11,593 bases of DNA, taken from NCBI GenBank assembly GCA_030152225.1, contig JASLHL010000285.1, positions 1 through 11,593 of the forward strand. The letters run 5' to 3'. Each line of letters begins with the position of its first letter. The stretch's first letter is position 1. A program made the position numbers and the translations under genes. Shown here in pieces: positions 1 through 6,857 of this stretch. The notes beneath the pieces are model-generated. The model was not told the DNA's origin. It worked only from the letters and a program-made list of their open reading frames with translations, and ran no database searches. The stretch is from Flavobacterium sp. GTDB lineage: Bacteria; Bacteroidota; Bacteroidia; Flavobacteriales; Flavobacteriaceae.

Positions 1-47
1 AAAGCACTTGCAAACGCTTCTTTGGTAAGCTGTTGATTGAACATCAT
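1..47 (-). CDS. 5' end of an unidentified gene, running off the left edge
   Basis: On the minus strand an ATG-ATG pair begins at 47, four bases after the stop codon of the antirepressor-like gene. The frame stays open to the window edge (about 15 codons, beginning MMFNQQLTKEAFASA). The spacing matches the other tight junctions in this cluster, so it is probably the next gene of the same operon. The fragment is too short to recognise a family. The second ATG, at 44, is an equally possible start. Confidence 0.4.
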   Translation of the reverse strand, partial: MMFNQQLTKEAFASA

Positions 48-51
48 TGCA

Positions 52-594
52 TTAATTAGCGAAATCAGGTTCATCCAACATCGAGGTTTGCAGATTCACA
101 TGCTTCCAATCGTCAAAGCTCAATTGACGCAGTTCTTTCAGTTCTCCTTCGGATTGCTTCAGTTTGCCCTGGGCTTCTTTGAAGTTGGTTTTATAGACTT
201 CAATTTCTTGGAGCTTGGCCTCCGTGCGCTCTTTCATTTCCTTGAGATATACTCGACTTAAAAAGAGAGAGTCGTATATCGCATCATAACACTCTTTTTG
301 GTACTGAATCACGCTTGGTTTGGCCTTCTCTTTGACGTTGTTGGGGTTAATGGTAAAGAGCCACCCAAAAACATATTTTAGGGGTAAACAAGCCATTTCT
401 CGACTTTTTTCGTCCGCTCCAACTGTGGGGCATAGTACCATAGTTGATTGCAGTAATGGATTCGATTTTATTTTTTGAAGTTGTGTAGAAAAATCAATTC
501 CAATGGCTTCGCAAATTGGCTTGATTGGAATCATTTGATTGGCTAGTTCTACGATGTTAACTCCGTTTACGGTGGTGATGATTGTTGTATTCAT
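52..594 (-). CDS. Phage antirepressor-like protein (P22_AR_N-type domain)
   Basis: 180 residues. Residues ~10-112 resemble the N-terminal domain of P22-type phage antirepressors (P22_AR_N family). Visible hallmarks are the IPIKPICEAIGID block (22-34), an REMACLPL segment (65-72), GWLFTINPNNVK (77-88) and the VIQYQKECYDAIYD stretch (95-108). Residues ~113-156 are rich in Lys, Glu and Gln and probably form a coiled coil. The usual C-terminal DNA-binding or ANT domain is absent, so the protein is short for a full antirepressor. In related phages such proteins bind and inactivate the phage repressor. That role is inferred here, and the two repressor-like genes at 6456-7172 are the natural candidate targets. 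It lies 11 bases downstream of the P-loop protein gene, in the same minus-strand cluster. Confidence 0.8.
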   Translation of the reverse strand: MNTTIITTVNGVNIVELANQMIPIKPICEAIGIDFSTQLQKIKSNPLLQSTMVLCPTVGADEKSREMACLPLKYVFGWLFTINPNNVKEKAKPSVIQYQKECYDAIYDSLFLSRVYLKEMKERTEAKLQEIEVYKTNFKEAQGKLKQSEGELKELRQLSFDDWKHVNLQTSMLDEPDFAN

Positions 595-605
595 AGTTGT
601 AAATT

Positions 606-953
606 TTAATTATGGTTATAAGAAGGAGAAATGTATCGGTAGTTTTCTCCTTTGAATTTCTCCATTGTTTCTGAAGGAGTTTGTTGAGTGATAAAAATTA
701 AAGGGCTTGCAACGTATTGTACATGTTCGATTATGAAAGAAATTTCTTCATCTGTACATTCTTCAATTAAAATCGGGGCTCTTTTTTTGTTATTTAGGTG
801 CGTTTCTAAAATACTTATGGCCATTTCTCCAATAGAATTCGATTTTATAAGTATTGGTTCGCCTTTAAGTAGGGGGGTAAATGTATCCAGGAGGAAGTTT
901 TTCCCGCTTCCTTTTTCACCATGAATGATAATTCTCAAATAGGATTGTGTCAT
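606..953 (-). CDS. Small P-loop (AAA-like) ATPase of a phage/element operon
   Basis: 115 residues. A Walker A loop, GEKGSGKN, spans residues 12-19 just after a hydrophobic beta strand (LRIII). A candidate Walker B strand, ILIEE, is at 61-65, and a third strand, PLIFITQQ, at 84-91 is in the place of a sensor-1 strand. The loop ends in Asn where Ser or Thr is usual. At this length only the core of an AAA+/SF3-like nucleotide-binding fold fits, with no room for the lid or helical domain, so it may act with a partner or be a reduced regulator. The preceding gene's stop is four bases from this start and the antirepressor-like gene follows by 11, so co-transcription is likely. I do not recognise a named family. 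Function inferred only as nucleotide binding. Confidence 0.7.
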   Translation of the reverse strand: MTQSYLRIIIHGEKGSGKNFLLDTFTPLLKGEPILIKSNSIGEMAISILETHLNNKKRAPILIEECTDEEISFIIEHVQYVASPLIFITQQTPSETMEKFKGENYRYISPSYNHN

Positions 954-957
954 AATC

Positions 958-1278
958 TTACTTTTTTACGTTTCTACTTCTTCTTGGTTTAACCACTTCT
1001 TGCACGTCCTGCACCTCACTTGCGTGATCTCCAGTGTGGCTATCTGTCTCAGGATTATTTTCTCCTTCTTCGGGTGTGGACAATTCTCGTTCGCGGACAA
1101 AGTAGTTTTTGTCGTGGCTTCCTTTTCGGTAGAGGAATACTTTTTTTGCATGGTGATCAATGAGTTCAATAGGGCTTACTTGTTTTGCTTGTAGTTCCTT
1201 GATGATTTCTTGTGCTTCCATACTGAAATCCTTTTCGTGTGAAGCACCTGTTGCTTTAATTTCAAATCTTTTTTTCAT
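958..1278 (-). CDS. Hypothetical small acidic protein with basic tail
   Basis: 106 residues, family not recognised. Residues 1-65 look like a small folded domain (alternating charged and hydrophobic residues, with IIKELQ, PIELIDHH and KVFLYRK segments). Residues ~66-96 are low-complexity and acidic (Glu, Asp, Thr, Ser), and the last residues, PRRSRNVKK, are strongly basic, as in a nucleic-acid-binding or flexible tail. The start overlaps the end of the upstream 89-residue gene by 17 bases and the stop is four bases from the next start. Another frame inside the second half also reads open with a CPH...CRTC pattern, but codons in the frame given here end mainly in A or T like neighbouring genes, which supports this frame. 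Confidence 0.6.
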   Translation of the reverse strand: MKKRFEIKATGASHEKDFSMEAQEIIKELQAKQVSPIELIDHHAKKVFLYRKGSHDKNYFVRERELSTPEEGENNPETDSHTGDHASEVQDVQEVVKPRRSRNVKK

Positions 1279-1531
1279 ATTCTCTTTTTAAATAAAATAG
1301 TTCTATTGGGTTGATTGGGATATACACACACTCCAAATGGAAGCGGAAGTAAAACTCTTGGATATCCATGCCTTTGTAAGTGTAGAAAGGATATTCATAG
1401 AATTCTTGAGTCTCGGGTTTTTTGACGAAATACAAAAATCCTGGCTTTTTGAATTTGTCTAGATCATGTGATTTTGCTACAACTAAAGGAAGTTGTACGA
1501 AGTCATAGGTTTTAGATTCCAGTTTCGTCAT
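1262..1531 (-). CDS. Hypothetical aromatic-rich small protein
   Basis: 89 residues from the ATG at 1531, beginning MTKLESKTYDF. An in-frame ATG at 1570 would add 13 residues but would lie 59 bases inside the primase gene. The start at 1531 leaves a 20-base overlap, in keeping with the other junctions here. Twenty of the 89 residues are Phe or Tyr, with clusters such as EFYEYPFYTY (43-52) and EFYFRF. There is one Cys, no signal peptide and no membrane segment. I recognise no family. Its place directly after the primase and before other small phage-type genes suggests an accessory replication or early protein, which is inference from context only. Confidence 0.55.
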   Translation of the reverse strand: MTKLESKTYDFVQLPLVVAKSHDLDKFKKPGFLYFVKKPETQEFYEYPFYTYKGMDIQEFYFRFHLECVYIPINPIELFYLKREYEKKI

Positions 1532-4500
1532 GGTCAAAAAAATCAGAGTTATCTGTGTTGTCAGGTTCATTTGTACTTAGACGATCAAGGTTTAATATTC
1601 CACCGTTGAGCATCATATCGTAATTGAATACCAGAGCCGAGGTTGATACATCGCCAAAACGATGACCTTTGTCCTTTACTCCAATGAAATACTTCTTTGA
1701 TTTGAAGTAGTTTCTGATGGTTGAATCGGTAATGACTTCCGCACCGCCTCGAGTCGTCACTTCCTTGTGGTACAATTGGTGAAGCGCCTTCTGGTTTAAA
1801 TACAAGACTCTTGTCAAGGATGTATTTTTCCAAACAAATGGTTTATCTCCTTTCCTGGTGTATAGCGATATGACTGAATCATTGGTAATATTAAAGTGCG
1901 TTCTATTGTTGATGCGTTTAGTGTCCAACAAGAATTCAATAACTCTCCAGTATTCAGCCAAACCTTCTGATTCTACGATGAGATCGGAAGTATCTAAGAT
2001 GGCATCCATAAACTGTTGGTACAGTTTGTTCATATCAAAAATCAAATTCATCTTTTCAGATAAGAGTGCTAATGGAGTAATCAAGGCAACATAGTTCTGT
2101 AACATACGTTCCTGGTACTCTTTGCCTTTTAGATCCTTTTTATACTTGCTGATGTAATAGGAATATTTCTGGTGGATATTTTCTTCTACATACGGTCGAA
2201 AGTCAAGAATGTCAATGAGCATGGAGGATAACCCCATTTCCTCCCAAGCCTTTAGTTTATTGTATTCAGCCACTTCTTCGGTTGTGAACGGATCCAATGG
2301 CTTAATAAAGTTCAATATGATACTTCTTGATGTCAAAGAGTTGTCGTCCCTAGAGCTTAGATACTGCGATAAAATAAACATGGAACAATGGACCTTGGTC
2401 GTTGTGGTTTTATTGTCTCCGGTTGCTTTTCCCATTTCGCGCCCGCGCCCATCGTAGGCCCCTTTCAAGGCTTGGAAAATCTTATCATCCAAATTATCGT
2501 GGTATTCTTCTAACATCGTAGGAGCGTTCATAATACGCGCCAATCGCCTGAAGAAAGCAACGGGTGTTCCGGAGTTCAAATCGAAGGGTTCTTGTTTGTG
2601 GGTAAATAGTGCCATACAGCTTTCAGCAAACTTCGATTTACCTGATCCTTTGTCTCCACCGCAAAATACATGTGGGAAGAATTGATAACGTTTCAAATAG
2701 ATGTCTCGGAATAAGGAAGCTATATTGAAGGCTACACCGATTGCAGCTTTCTCATAGCCATATACTTTGATCAGTTGTTCAATCCACTTCTGTAGCGTAA
2801 CCGGACTTTGTTTGTACACAAAATAGCGGTCGTTCTCATAGGGATCATCGCCATCGCGTAAATCCTTGTAGATGGCAGAAAAGGCAGGTAAGAAGTAGCT
2901 ATCAACTTTTTCGAAATAATCTCCTTTGTCGGCTTCTTCGTATTCTTCTTTTTTAATTTCGATAATCCCATAGGGATTGACTTTCTTCAATGCCCCTTTG
3001 TCATAGATGGAATCTGCAAACGCAAATATCTTTTCTTTGGGTTGCCAGCCAAGGGTTGTAATCTCATAGGCTTTGGTGAAGGAGTTTAAAATGCGATTGC
3101 GCATCATAATGAAATGATTGTTATTGACATTCTCGGTAAACACCATATTTCCTTCATCAATAATTTTGGTTTCAAACTTTGCCTTTTGAACAAAATCTCC
3201 AGATTCAAATACAATTAGTTTTTTACGGCCATTGTCATAATTGGCTTCACAAATACGCTTGTTATTTACTTGGCCATAGATATGAAACAAGGGTTCAATC
3301 TTAAAGTTTGTTCCTCTGAAAAAACCACCACTTCGTCCAGGGAAGTAATAGTTGTCATCTACGGTAACAAAGCTGTATTTTTTATACTCTTCAATATCTG
3401 CACCTGCAGGTAGTTTCAATTCATCGCGCTCGCTTGCTGTGTCTTGAACACCTGCTGCGACGCGTTCCTCAATTTCAGTGCGAATATCTTCAAGTACATC
3501 GGTAATCGACTTTTTAGGCAACTTGAATATTTTTGCAGCCTTATCGATGTATAAGTTTCGTTTGATATCATCGCCAATGGTGTGTAGAATTTCAGCGGTT
3601 TGACTTACTGCAGCTGAAATCTCATCCGGATCATCTGCAGCAATATTCCTAATCTTGTTTATTTTCCATTCAAAAGCATCTTGTTGGTGATCTTCTACAT
3701 ACTTTTTCAAATCGGCTTTTCTCGAGAAGCTATCGGGATCTTCCCCTAGGGGTAAGAAGCATACTTGTACGCGAAAGCCGTAATTGAGTAGGATGTCGAT
3801 GTCTTTAAAAGCAGCTGCAGTACCAGGACCTAAATCTTTGGGATTAATCGCACGAATGCGGTCATCCAATTGCCCGGCGATAATTTGATCTTCATCCGAA
3901 TCACTTAGCTTTTTCAAGACCAAACGAGCAACTTCCACGCAGTTCAAATCATTGATTCCGGTAAACTTCTCGCTTAGATCAATGTTTTTATCCTGGATAA
4001 TGGATCTAGTTAAGTCAATTAAAGTTTTAACTGTCTTGGGATAGTCATTATCTCGCATGATGATTATCGTACGAGCAAAACGTTTTAATAAAAGGGCTTG
4101 CTCTTTGGTAAGGGCAGTTCCACAAGTAGCAATCGCATTGCCCAATCCATTTTGATGACAGGCAATCACATCTGTATATCCTTCCGTTAAAACAGCTACT
4201 CCCGTTTGTGCAATTGGTTTTCTCGCTTGGTATAAGCCATACAACACCTTTGTTTTGTTGTAGTAAGGCGTTTCTTTGCTGTTTAAATACTTAGGCATCA
4301 CCTCTTGAGGGGCACGTCCACCAAAGCCAACGACTTCTCCTTTTTCATTGTGAATAGGAAAGATCAAGCGATCATTGAAAAAGTCAGAATTTCGGTCTTC
4401 TTTTACCGAAATTAAACCCAAGGTTTTTCCTAGTTCAAAATGACCTCCATCGATCAAAGGCGCCGTAATAATACGTTGCCCGGGCGTGTAACCCAGTTGA

Positions 4501-4961
4501 AAGTTTAAGATAGACTCAGGAGAGAATTGTCTCTCCTGAACCATCTTTTTCGCCCAATGCGTATCAGCTAAGTTTTCATATTCTTTTTGATACTTTTGGG
4601 TTACTTCATTTAATAAATCAACAGCTTTTTTCTTTTTCTCTATCTTGGCTTGTTGTTCTGCAGTAACTTCTTCGTGCTCTAAGGTAATTCCACAAATGGA
4701 CGCAATCTTTTCCACTGCTTCAGGGAAAGACAACGCATCTTTCAATCGAACGAATTTGATAGCATCCCCCGCTTGATTAGAGGAATAACACACCCAATTG
4801 TTCTTAGCGGGATTCACGTGAAAAGAAGGAGTGCTCTCGGTTGTTAATGGGGACTTGCAAACCCAAGAGCTCCCGCTTTTCTTTAATTCTGCATAATGGG
4901 AGATTACGGTAAATATATCTGCTTCTCGTACTCGATCTAGTGAAGTTTCTTTAATCTGCAT
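1512..4961 (-). CDS. DnaG-type primase fused to an AAA+-like helicase/NTPase domain
   Basis: 1149 residues, roughly twice the usual DnaG length. Residues ~1-100 match the primase N-terminal CHC2-like region (TPSF at 44-47, GDAIKF at 65-70), but only two Cys (C35, C58) remain where four zinc ligands are expected. A primase core follows (NDRLIFPIHN, GFGGRAP). The TOPRIM domain begins with VAVLTEGYTDVIA (catalytic-type Glu260) and has RDND (D304, D306). The following block, GPGTAAAFKDIDILL, starts only at 378, so about 70 residues are inserted, and EDPDSF (407-412) closes the domain. The C-terminal part has Walker A GGDKGSGKS (768-776), a Walker B-like MLEEY (816-820) and a possible arginine finger SRS (878-880), as in phage D5/DUF927-like helicases. 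It probably primes and unwinds at the element's own origin. Its start overlaps the upstream gene by 11 bases. Confidence 0.88.
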   Translation of the reverse strand: MQIKETSLDRVREADIFTVISHYAELKKSGSSWVCKSPLTTESTPSFHVNPAKNNWVCYSSNQAGDAIKFVRLKDALSFPEAVEKIASICGITLEHEEVTAEQQAKIEKKKKAVDLLNEVTQKYQKEYENLADTHWAKKMVQERQFSPESILNFQLGYTPGQRIITAPLIDGGHFELGKTLGLISVKEDRNSDFFNDRLIFPIHNEKGEVVGFGGRAPQEVMPKYLNSKETPYYNKTKVLYGLYQARKPIAQTGVAVLTEGYTDVIACHQNGLGNAIATCGTALTKEQALLLKRFARTIIIMRDNDYPKTVKTLIDLTRSIIQDKNIDLSEKFTGINDLNCVEVARLVLKKLSDSDEDQIIAGQLDDRIRAINPKDLGPGTAAAFKDIDILLNYGFRVQVCFLPLGEDPDSFSRKADLKKYVEDHQQDAFEWKINKIRNIAADDPDEISAAVSQTAEILHTIGDDIKRNLYIDKAAKIFKLPKKSITDVLEDIRTEIEERVAAGVQDTASERDELKLPAGADIEEYKKYSFVTVDDNYYFPGRSGGFFRGTNFKIEPLFHIYGQVNNKRICEANYDNGRKKLIVFESGDFVQKAKFETKIIDEGNMVFTENVNNNHFIMMRNRILNSFTKAYEITTLGWQPKEKIFAFADSIYDKGALKKVNPYGIIEIKKEEYEEADKGDYFEKVDSYFLPAFSAIYKDLRDGDDPYENDRYFVYKQSPVTLQKWIEQLIKVYGYEKAAIGVAFNIASLFRDIYLKRYQFFPHVFCGGDKGSGKSKFAESCMALFTHKQEPFDLNSGTPVAFFRRLARIMNAPTMLEEYHDNLDDKIFQALKGAYDGRGREMGKATGDNKTTTTKVHCSMFILSQYLSSRDDNSLTSRSIILNFIKPLDPFTTEEVAEYNKLKAWEEMGLSSMLIDILDFRPYVEENIHQKYSYYISKYKKDLKGKEYQERMLQNYVALITPLALLSEKMNLIFDMNKLYQQFMDAILDTSDLIVESEGLAEYWRVIEFLLDTKRINNRTHFNITNDSVISLYTRKGDKPFVWKNTSLTRVLYLNQKALHQLYHKEVTTRGGAEVITDSTIRNYFKSKKYFIGVKDKGHRFGDVSTSALVFNYDMMLNGGILNLDRLSTNEPDNTDNSDFFDHDETGI

Positions 4962-5409
4962 GGTATTGGTTGGGTTTTAGTAGGGTTATGATCTCCAATA
5001 TTCTTCGTAATAAAGTAAGCTCTGTATTGAGCTCCTTTTGGCGTATTTCATTGTGTTTTTGCGCTTGTAAAAATGCTTCTTTTACATGGGCTGTTTGAAT
5101 GAAACTAACAGCTTGCTTAGCCTGTTCTAGTTCTTGGGTGATGTGTAGGTATTCTTTGGTCTTTACAGCCTTGAGAACTTGTAAATCGCTATCATTTCGG
5201 ATCAAACAACAAGCGACGAGAATTTCTATTTTATCCCGATCGTTGGTGGCTATCACATAGGCTTCAATGGCTTGAATCGATAAGGTGTTGAGCAATCTTG
5301 TCTTTTTAAAGAATAGATTAAAGGCTATACCCAATTGGGGCAATAGATTCTTCCCGTGATAAATTTTAAAATCTTCATAAGCTAGCATAGGCGTAACTGT
5401 TAGTTTCAT
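4951..5409 (-). CDS. Hypothetical helical protein upstream of the primase
   Basis: 152 residues, family not recognised. It appears mostly alpha-helical. The N-terminal half has hydrophobic stretches around a Cys-Cys pair (C67-C68), and the C-terminal half (~80-145) is rich in Gln, Glu, Lys and Leu with a coiled-coil look. There is no signal peptide, Walker motif or clear HTH. It begins nine bases after the stop of the LuxR-type regulator and its 3' end overlaps the primase start by 11 bases, so it is almost certainly translated from the same message. A primase loader or accessory role would fit the position but is a guess. Confidence 0.6.
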   Translation of the reverse strand: MKLTVTPMLAYEDFKIYHGKNLLPQLGIAFNLFFKKTRLLNTLSIQAIEAYVIATNDRDKIEILVACCLIRNDSDLQVLKAVKTKEYLHITQELEQAKQAVSFIQTAHVKEAFLQAQKHNEIRQKELNTELTLLRRILEIITLLKPNQYHAD

Positions 5410-5418
5410 GTGTCATAG

Positions 5419-5976
5419 TTAAAAGTGAGCTGACAAAGTCATCAACTCCCCTCTAGAATGCACATTTAATTTTTTGAAAACATTGGTTTTATGCGTGACA
5501 ACCGTATTGGTTGATATATTTAGTTTGTTCGCGATGGCCTTATCGGCCTTTCCTTTGATTAAATATTGAAGGAGTTCTTTTTCGCGTTCTGTTAATCCAT
5601 ACTTGTCAATGCCAGTTACCTTGCTTTTCCATGATTGACATCTGCATCCAGGTTCACAAGAAAACTCTTCAGCGAGTTGGATCTCCCCATTGACTACATC
5701 TGGAGTGTGATCCAACTTTCCAAACATGCATAGGGCGTATTCATTTAACGCTTCAGACAGCTTGTAAGCACCAAGATCCTTCATGGCTATTTCGTCATTA
5801 ACTAACATCGCGTATAGTTTGCTTTTTATTTCCTGGGGAAGTTTATCGATGACTCTCGTTCTTCCATTCTGAATGAAATAAACGGTTCGTGTAACTTTAT
5901 CCCCAAAAATCTCGATGTTTTCGTCTCCGGGTACGATACCAGGAATTAATCTTTTTTGATTACCTTTGTTCTTCAT
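5419..5976 (-). CDS. LuxR-type HTH regulator with N-terminal Cys cluster
   Basis: 185 residues. Residues ~126-182 form a LuxR/GerE helix-turn-helix: GLTEREKELLQYL (127-139), then KADKAIANKLNIS and TVVTHKTNVFKKL, ending NVHSRGEL. There is no response-regulator receiver domain. The N-terminal part instead carries Cys at 83, 107, 111 and 113 (CEPGCRC), a spacing that could bind a metal. Similar small LuxR-HTH proteins with a Cys cluster before the HTH occur next to replication genes in Bacteroidota mobile elements, from recollection and not checked here. It is the first gene of the tight run leading into the primase and lies after a hairpin at 6012-6039. Likely role: transcription activator or switch for the early/replication operon (inference). 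Confidence 0.75.
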   Translation of the reverse strand: MKNKGNQKRLIPGIVPGDENIEIFGDKVTRTVYFIQNGRTRVIDKLPQEIKSKLYAMLVNDEIAMKDLGAYKLSEALNEYALCMFGKLDHTPDVVNGEIQLAEEFSCEPGCRCQSWKSKVTGIDKYGLTEREKELLQYLIKGKADKAIANKLNISTNTVVTHKTNVFKKLNVHSRGELMTLSAHF

Positions 5977-6011
5977 GATTTCAATGATTATTTATTAATG
6001 GTTGAGATTTA

Positions 6012-6039
6012 AACCCAGAGTGACCGCTCTGGGTTTTTT
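6012..6039. terminator. Hairpin with 9-bp stem, terminator-like
   Basis: AACCCAGAG (6012-6020) pairs perfectly with CTCTGGGTT (6027-6035) around a six-base loop. On the plus strand it is followed by a run of T. On the minus strand, the direction of the genes here, it begins only a few bases after the stop of the 87-residue gene but has just three T after the stem. It most likely ends or attenuates transcription from the 6305-6042 gene before the LuxR-type operon. Confidence 0.65.
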
Positions 6040-6041
6040 GT

Positions 6042-6305
6042 TTATACATTTTTTGATAATATTCTTTTCTTTTTTATTGACATATTTTTGTGATGATTTA
6101 TTTTTATGTCACATAGTTCGAGAATGGCTGCTTCAATCCTTAAATCTTCCCTGACTCCATTGACTACATGACTAATGTATCCCCTGGAGAATGGTTCTCC
6201 TCTGCTATTGTAAATTGTTTTTTCTTTCAGATAATCAAGTATTTGTGCGCTATACCTGTATCCTAGAATGTTTTTTATCTTATTCGTTAAGTCTTCGCAA
6301 ATCAT
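6042..6305 (-). CDS. Small HTH-like, Cro-position regulatory protein
   Basis: 87 residues. The sequence has an HTH-like layout: a YSAQILDYLKEK helix (18-28), then SRGYISHVVNGVRED (40-54) in the place of a turn and recognition helix, then IEAAILELC. The arrangement, with xYIxxVVNGxR followed by an acidic helix, resembles small phage regulatory proteins found divergently from repressors in Bacteroidota prophages. The C-terminus is basic (KKKRILSK). It is the first gene leftward of the divergent control region, the position of cro in lambdoid phages, and a hairpin follows its stop directly. A Cro-like role is inferred from position and this weak HTH pattern, not from a recognised family. Confidence 0.6.
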   Translation of the reverse strand: MICEDLTNKIKNILGYRYSAQILDYLKEKTIYNSRGEPFSRGYISHVVNGVREDLRIEAAILELCDIKINHHKNMSIKKKRILSKNV

Positions 6306-6328
6306 ATGTTTATACTATTTTATTAAAC

Positions 6329-6437
6329 AACACATTTTTATAACTTGTATCAGTTTTGTATTAATTTGGTATCACAAATAAATAACATATTTCTGAGATA
6401 AAAAATAAATTTATCACTAAAATGTGTTTTATGTGTT
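6329..6437. repeat. ATGTGTT heptamers and a 10-bp inverted repeat flanking the control region
   Basis: AACACATTTT (6329-6338) is the exact reverse complement of AAAATGTGTT (6419-6428), about 80 bases apart. ATGTGTTTT is then repeated in tandem at 6422-6430 and 6431-6439. One site lies near the leftward gene start and two near the rightward start, so these are candidate binding sites for a repressor acting on both promoters. Confidence 0.45.
6345..6377 (+). repeat. Three 11-bp direct repeats (GTATCA-type), putative operator array
   Basis: TTGTATCAGTT (6345-6355), TTGTATTAATT (6356-6366) and TGGTATCACAA (6367-6377) follow each other without a gap. The GTATCA/GTATTA cores start at 6347, 6358 and 6369, exactly one helical turn apart, so a bound protein would sit on one face of the DNA. 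They lie midway between the divergent starts, as expected for operators of the adjacent repressors or the small HTH protein. Confidence 0.55.
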
Positions 6438-6455
6438 TTCGTAAAATGTAACTAT

Positions 6456-6854
6456 ATGAGTTCTATAGGATTAAGGCTTAAGGAATATTTGGAGTTTAAA
6501 GAGGTGAAAAGGGCAGATTTTGCAGAAAGCAATGATATACCTTACAATTCACTAACATCAATATTGAATAGTAAAAGAAATATGAGTAGTGAAGTAATGG
6601 AGAAAATTTTTAATTTTTTTCCTGAATTAAATGCTCGTTGGCTAATTACAGGAAAAGGTCCAATGGAATATACAGTTTCTTCTTATTTTATTGACCAGGA
6701 GAAGGAAATGCCAATAATAAAAGAGGAACCTTTATATGATAGAGATGAATTGCTTCGAGAGTTTATTGAAGATGAGGATGTATTGAATGCTGTTCGTAAC
6801 CTATTAGATAAAGCCTTGGAAAAGAATGTAAAACAAACGGAAAATAAAGAGTAG
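6456..6854 (+). CDS. HTH transcriptional repressor, phage CI/C2-like (copy 1)
   Basis: 132 residues. The N-terminal ~68 residues form an HTH domain of the type common in Bacteroidota phage repressors: LRLKEYLEFKEVKRADFAES, then YNSLTSILNSKRNMS, and the motif FPELNARWLITGKGPME (54-70). The C-terminal part is a linker and an acidic helical tail (LLREFIEDEDVLNAVRNLLDKAL), probably for oligomerisation. There is no S24 peptidase domain, so RecA-triggered self-cleavage is not expected and removal by an antirepressor is more plausible. It is about 53% identical over the HTH region to the gene that follows three bases later. This copy is more A+T-rich than the second. It is transcribed away from the small HTH gene across the shared control region. 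Confidence 0.82.
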   Translation: MSSIGLRLKEYLEFKEVKRADFAESNDIPYNSLTSILNSKRNMSSEVMEKIFNFFPELNARWLITGKGPMEYTVSSYFIDQEKEMPIIKEEPLYDRDELLREFIEDEDVLNAVRNLLDKALEKNVKQTENKE

Positions 6855-6857
6855 AGG

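Larger units (their letters stand above)
6306..6455. promoter_or_regulatory. Divergent control region of the lysogeny-type switch
   Basis: A 150-base, very A+T-rich gap between the leftward small HTH gene and the rightward repressor gene. It holds three repeats at exact 11-base spacing (6345-6377) and three copies of ATGTGTT or its complement (6329-6335, 6422-6428, 6431-6437). I found no exact TAnnTTTG box on either strand. The nearest matches are TTAATTTG (plus, ending 6368) and TTTATTTG (minus strand). Confidence 0.6.

Noticed and set aside
37..261. Plus-strand open frame opposite the antirepressor-like gene
   Set aside because: It lies wholly or mostly antisense to a gene with a recognised domain, has no promoter or family features, and reads as a Phe/Leu-rich antisense translation.
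688..924. Plus-strand open frame opposite the small P-loop gene
   Set aside because: The minus strand has coherent Walker motifs and tight operon spacing, so this is an antisense shadow.
1000..1194. Plus-strand open frame with membrane-like hydrophobic sequence
   Set aside because: It is antisense to the acidic small gene. The hydrophobicity comes from complementing Glu/Lys codons.
1585..2971. Several 60-80 codon open frames on both strands inside the primase gene
   Set aside because: They are all covered by the continuous primase/NTPase frame and show no domain of their own.
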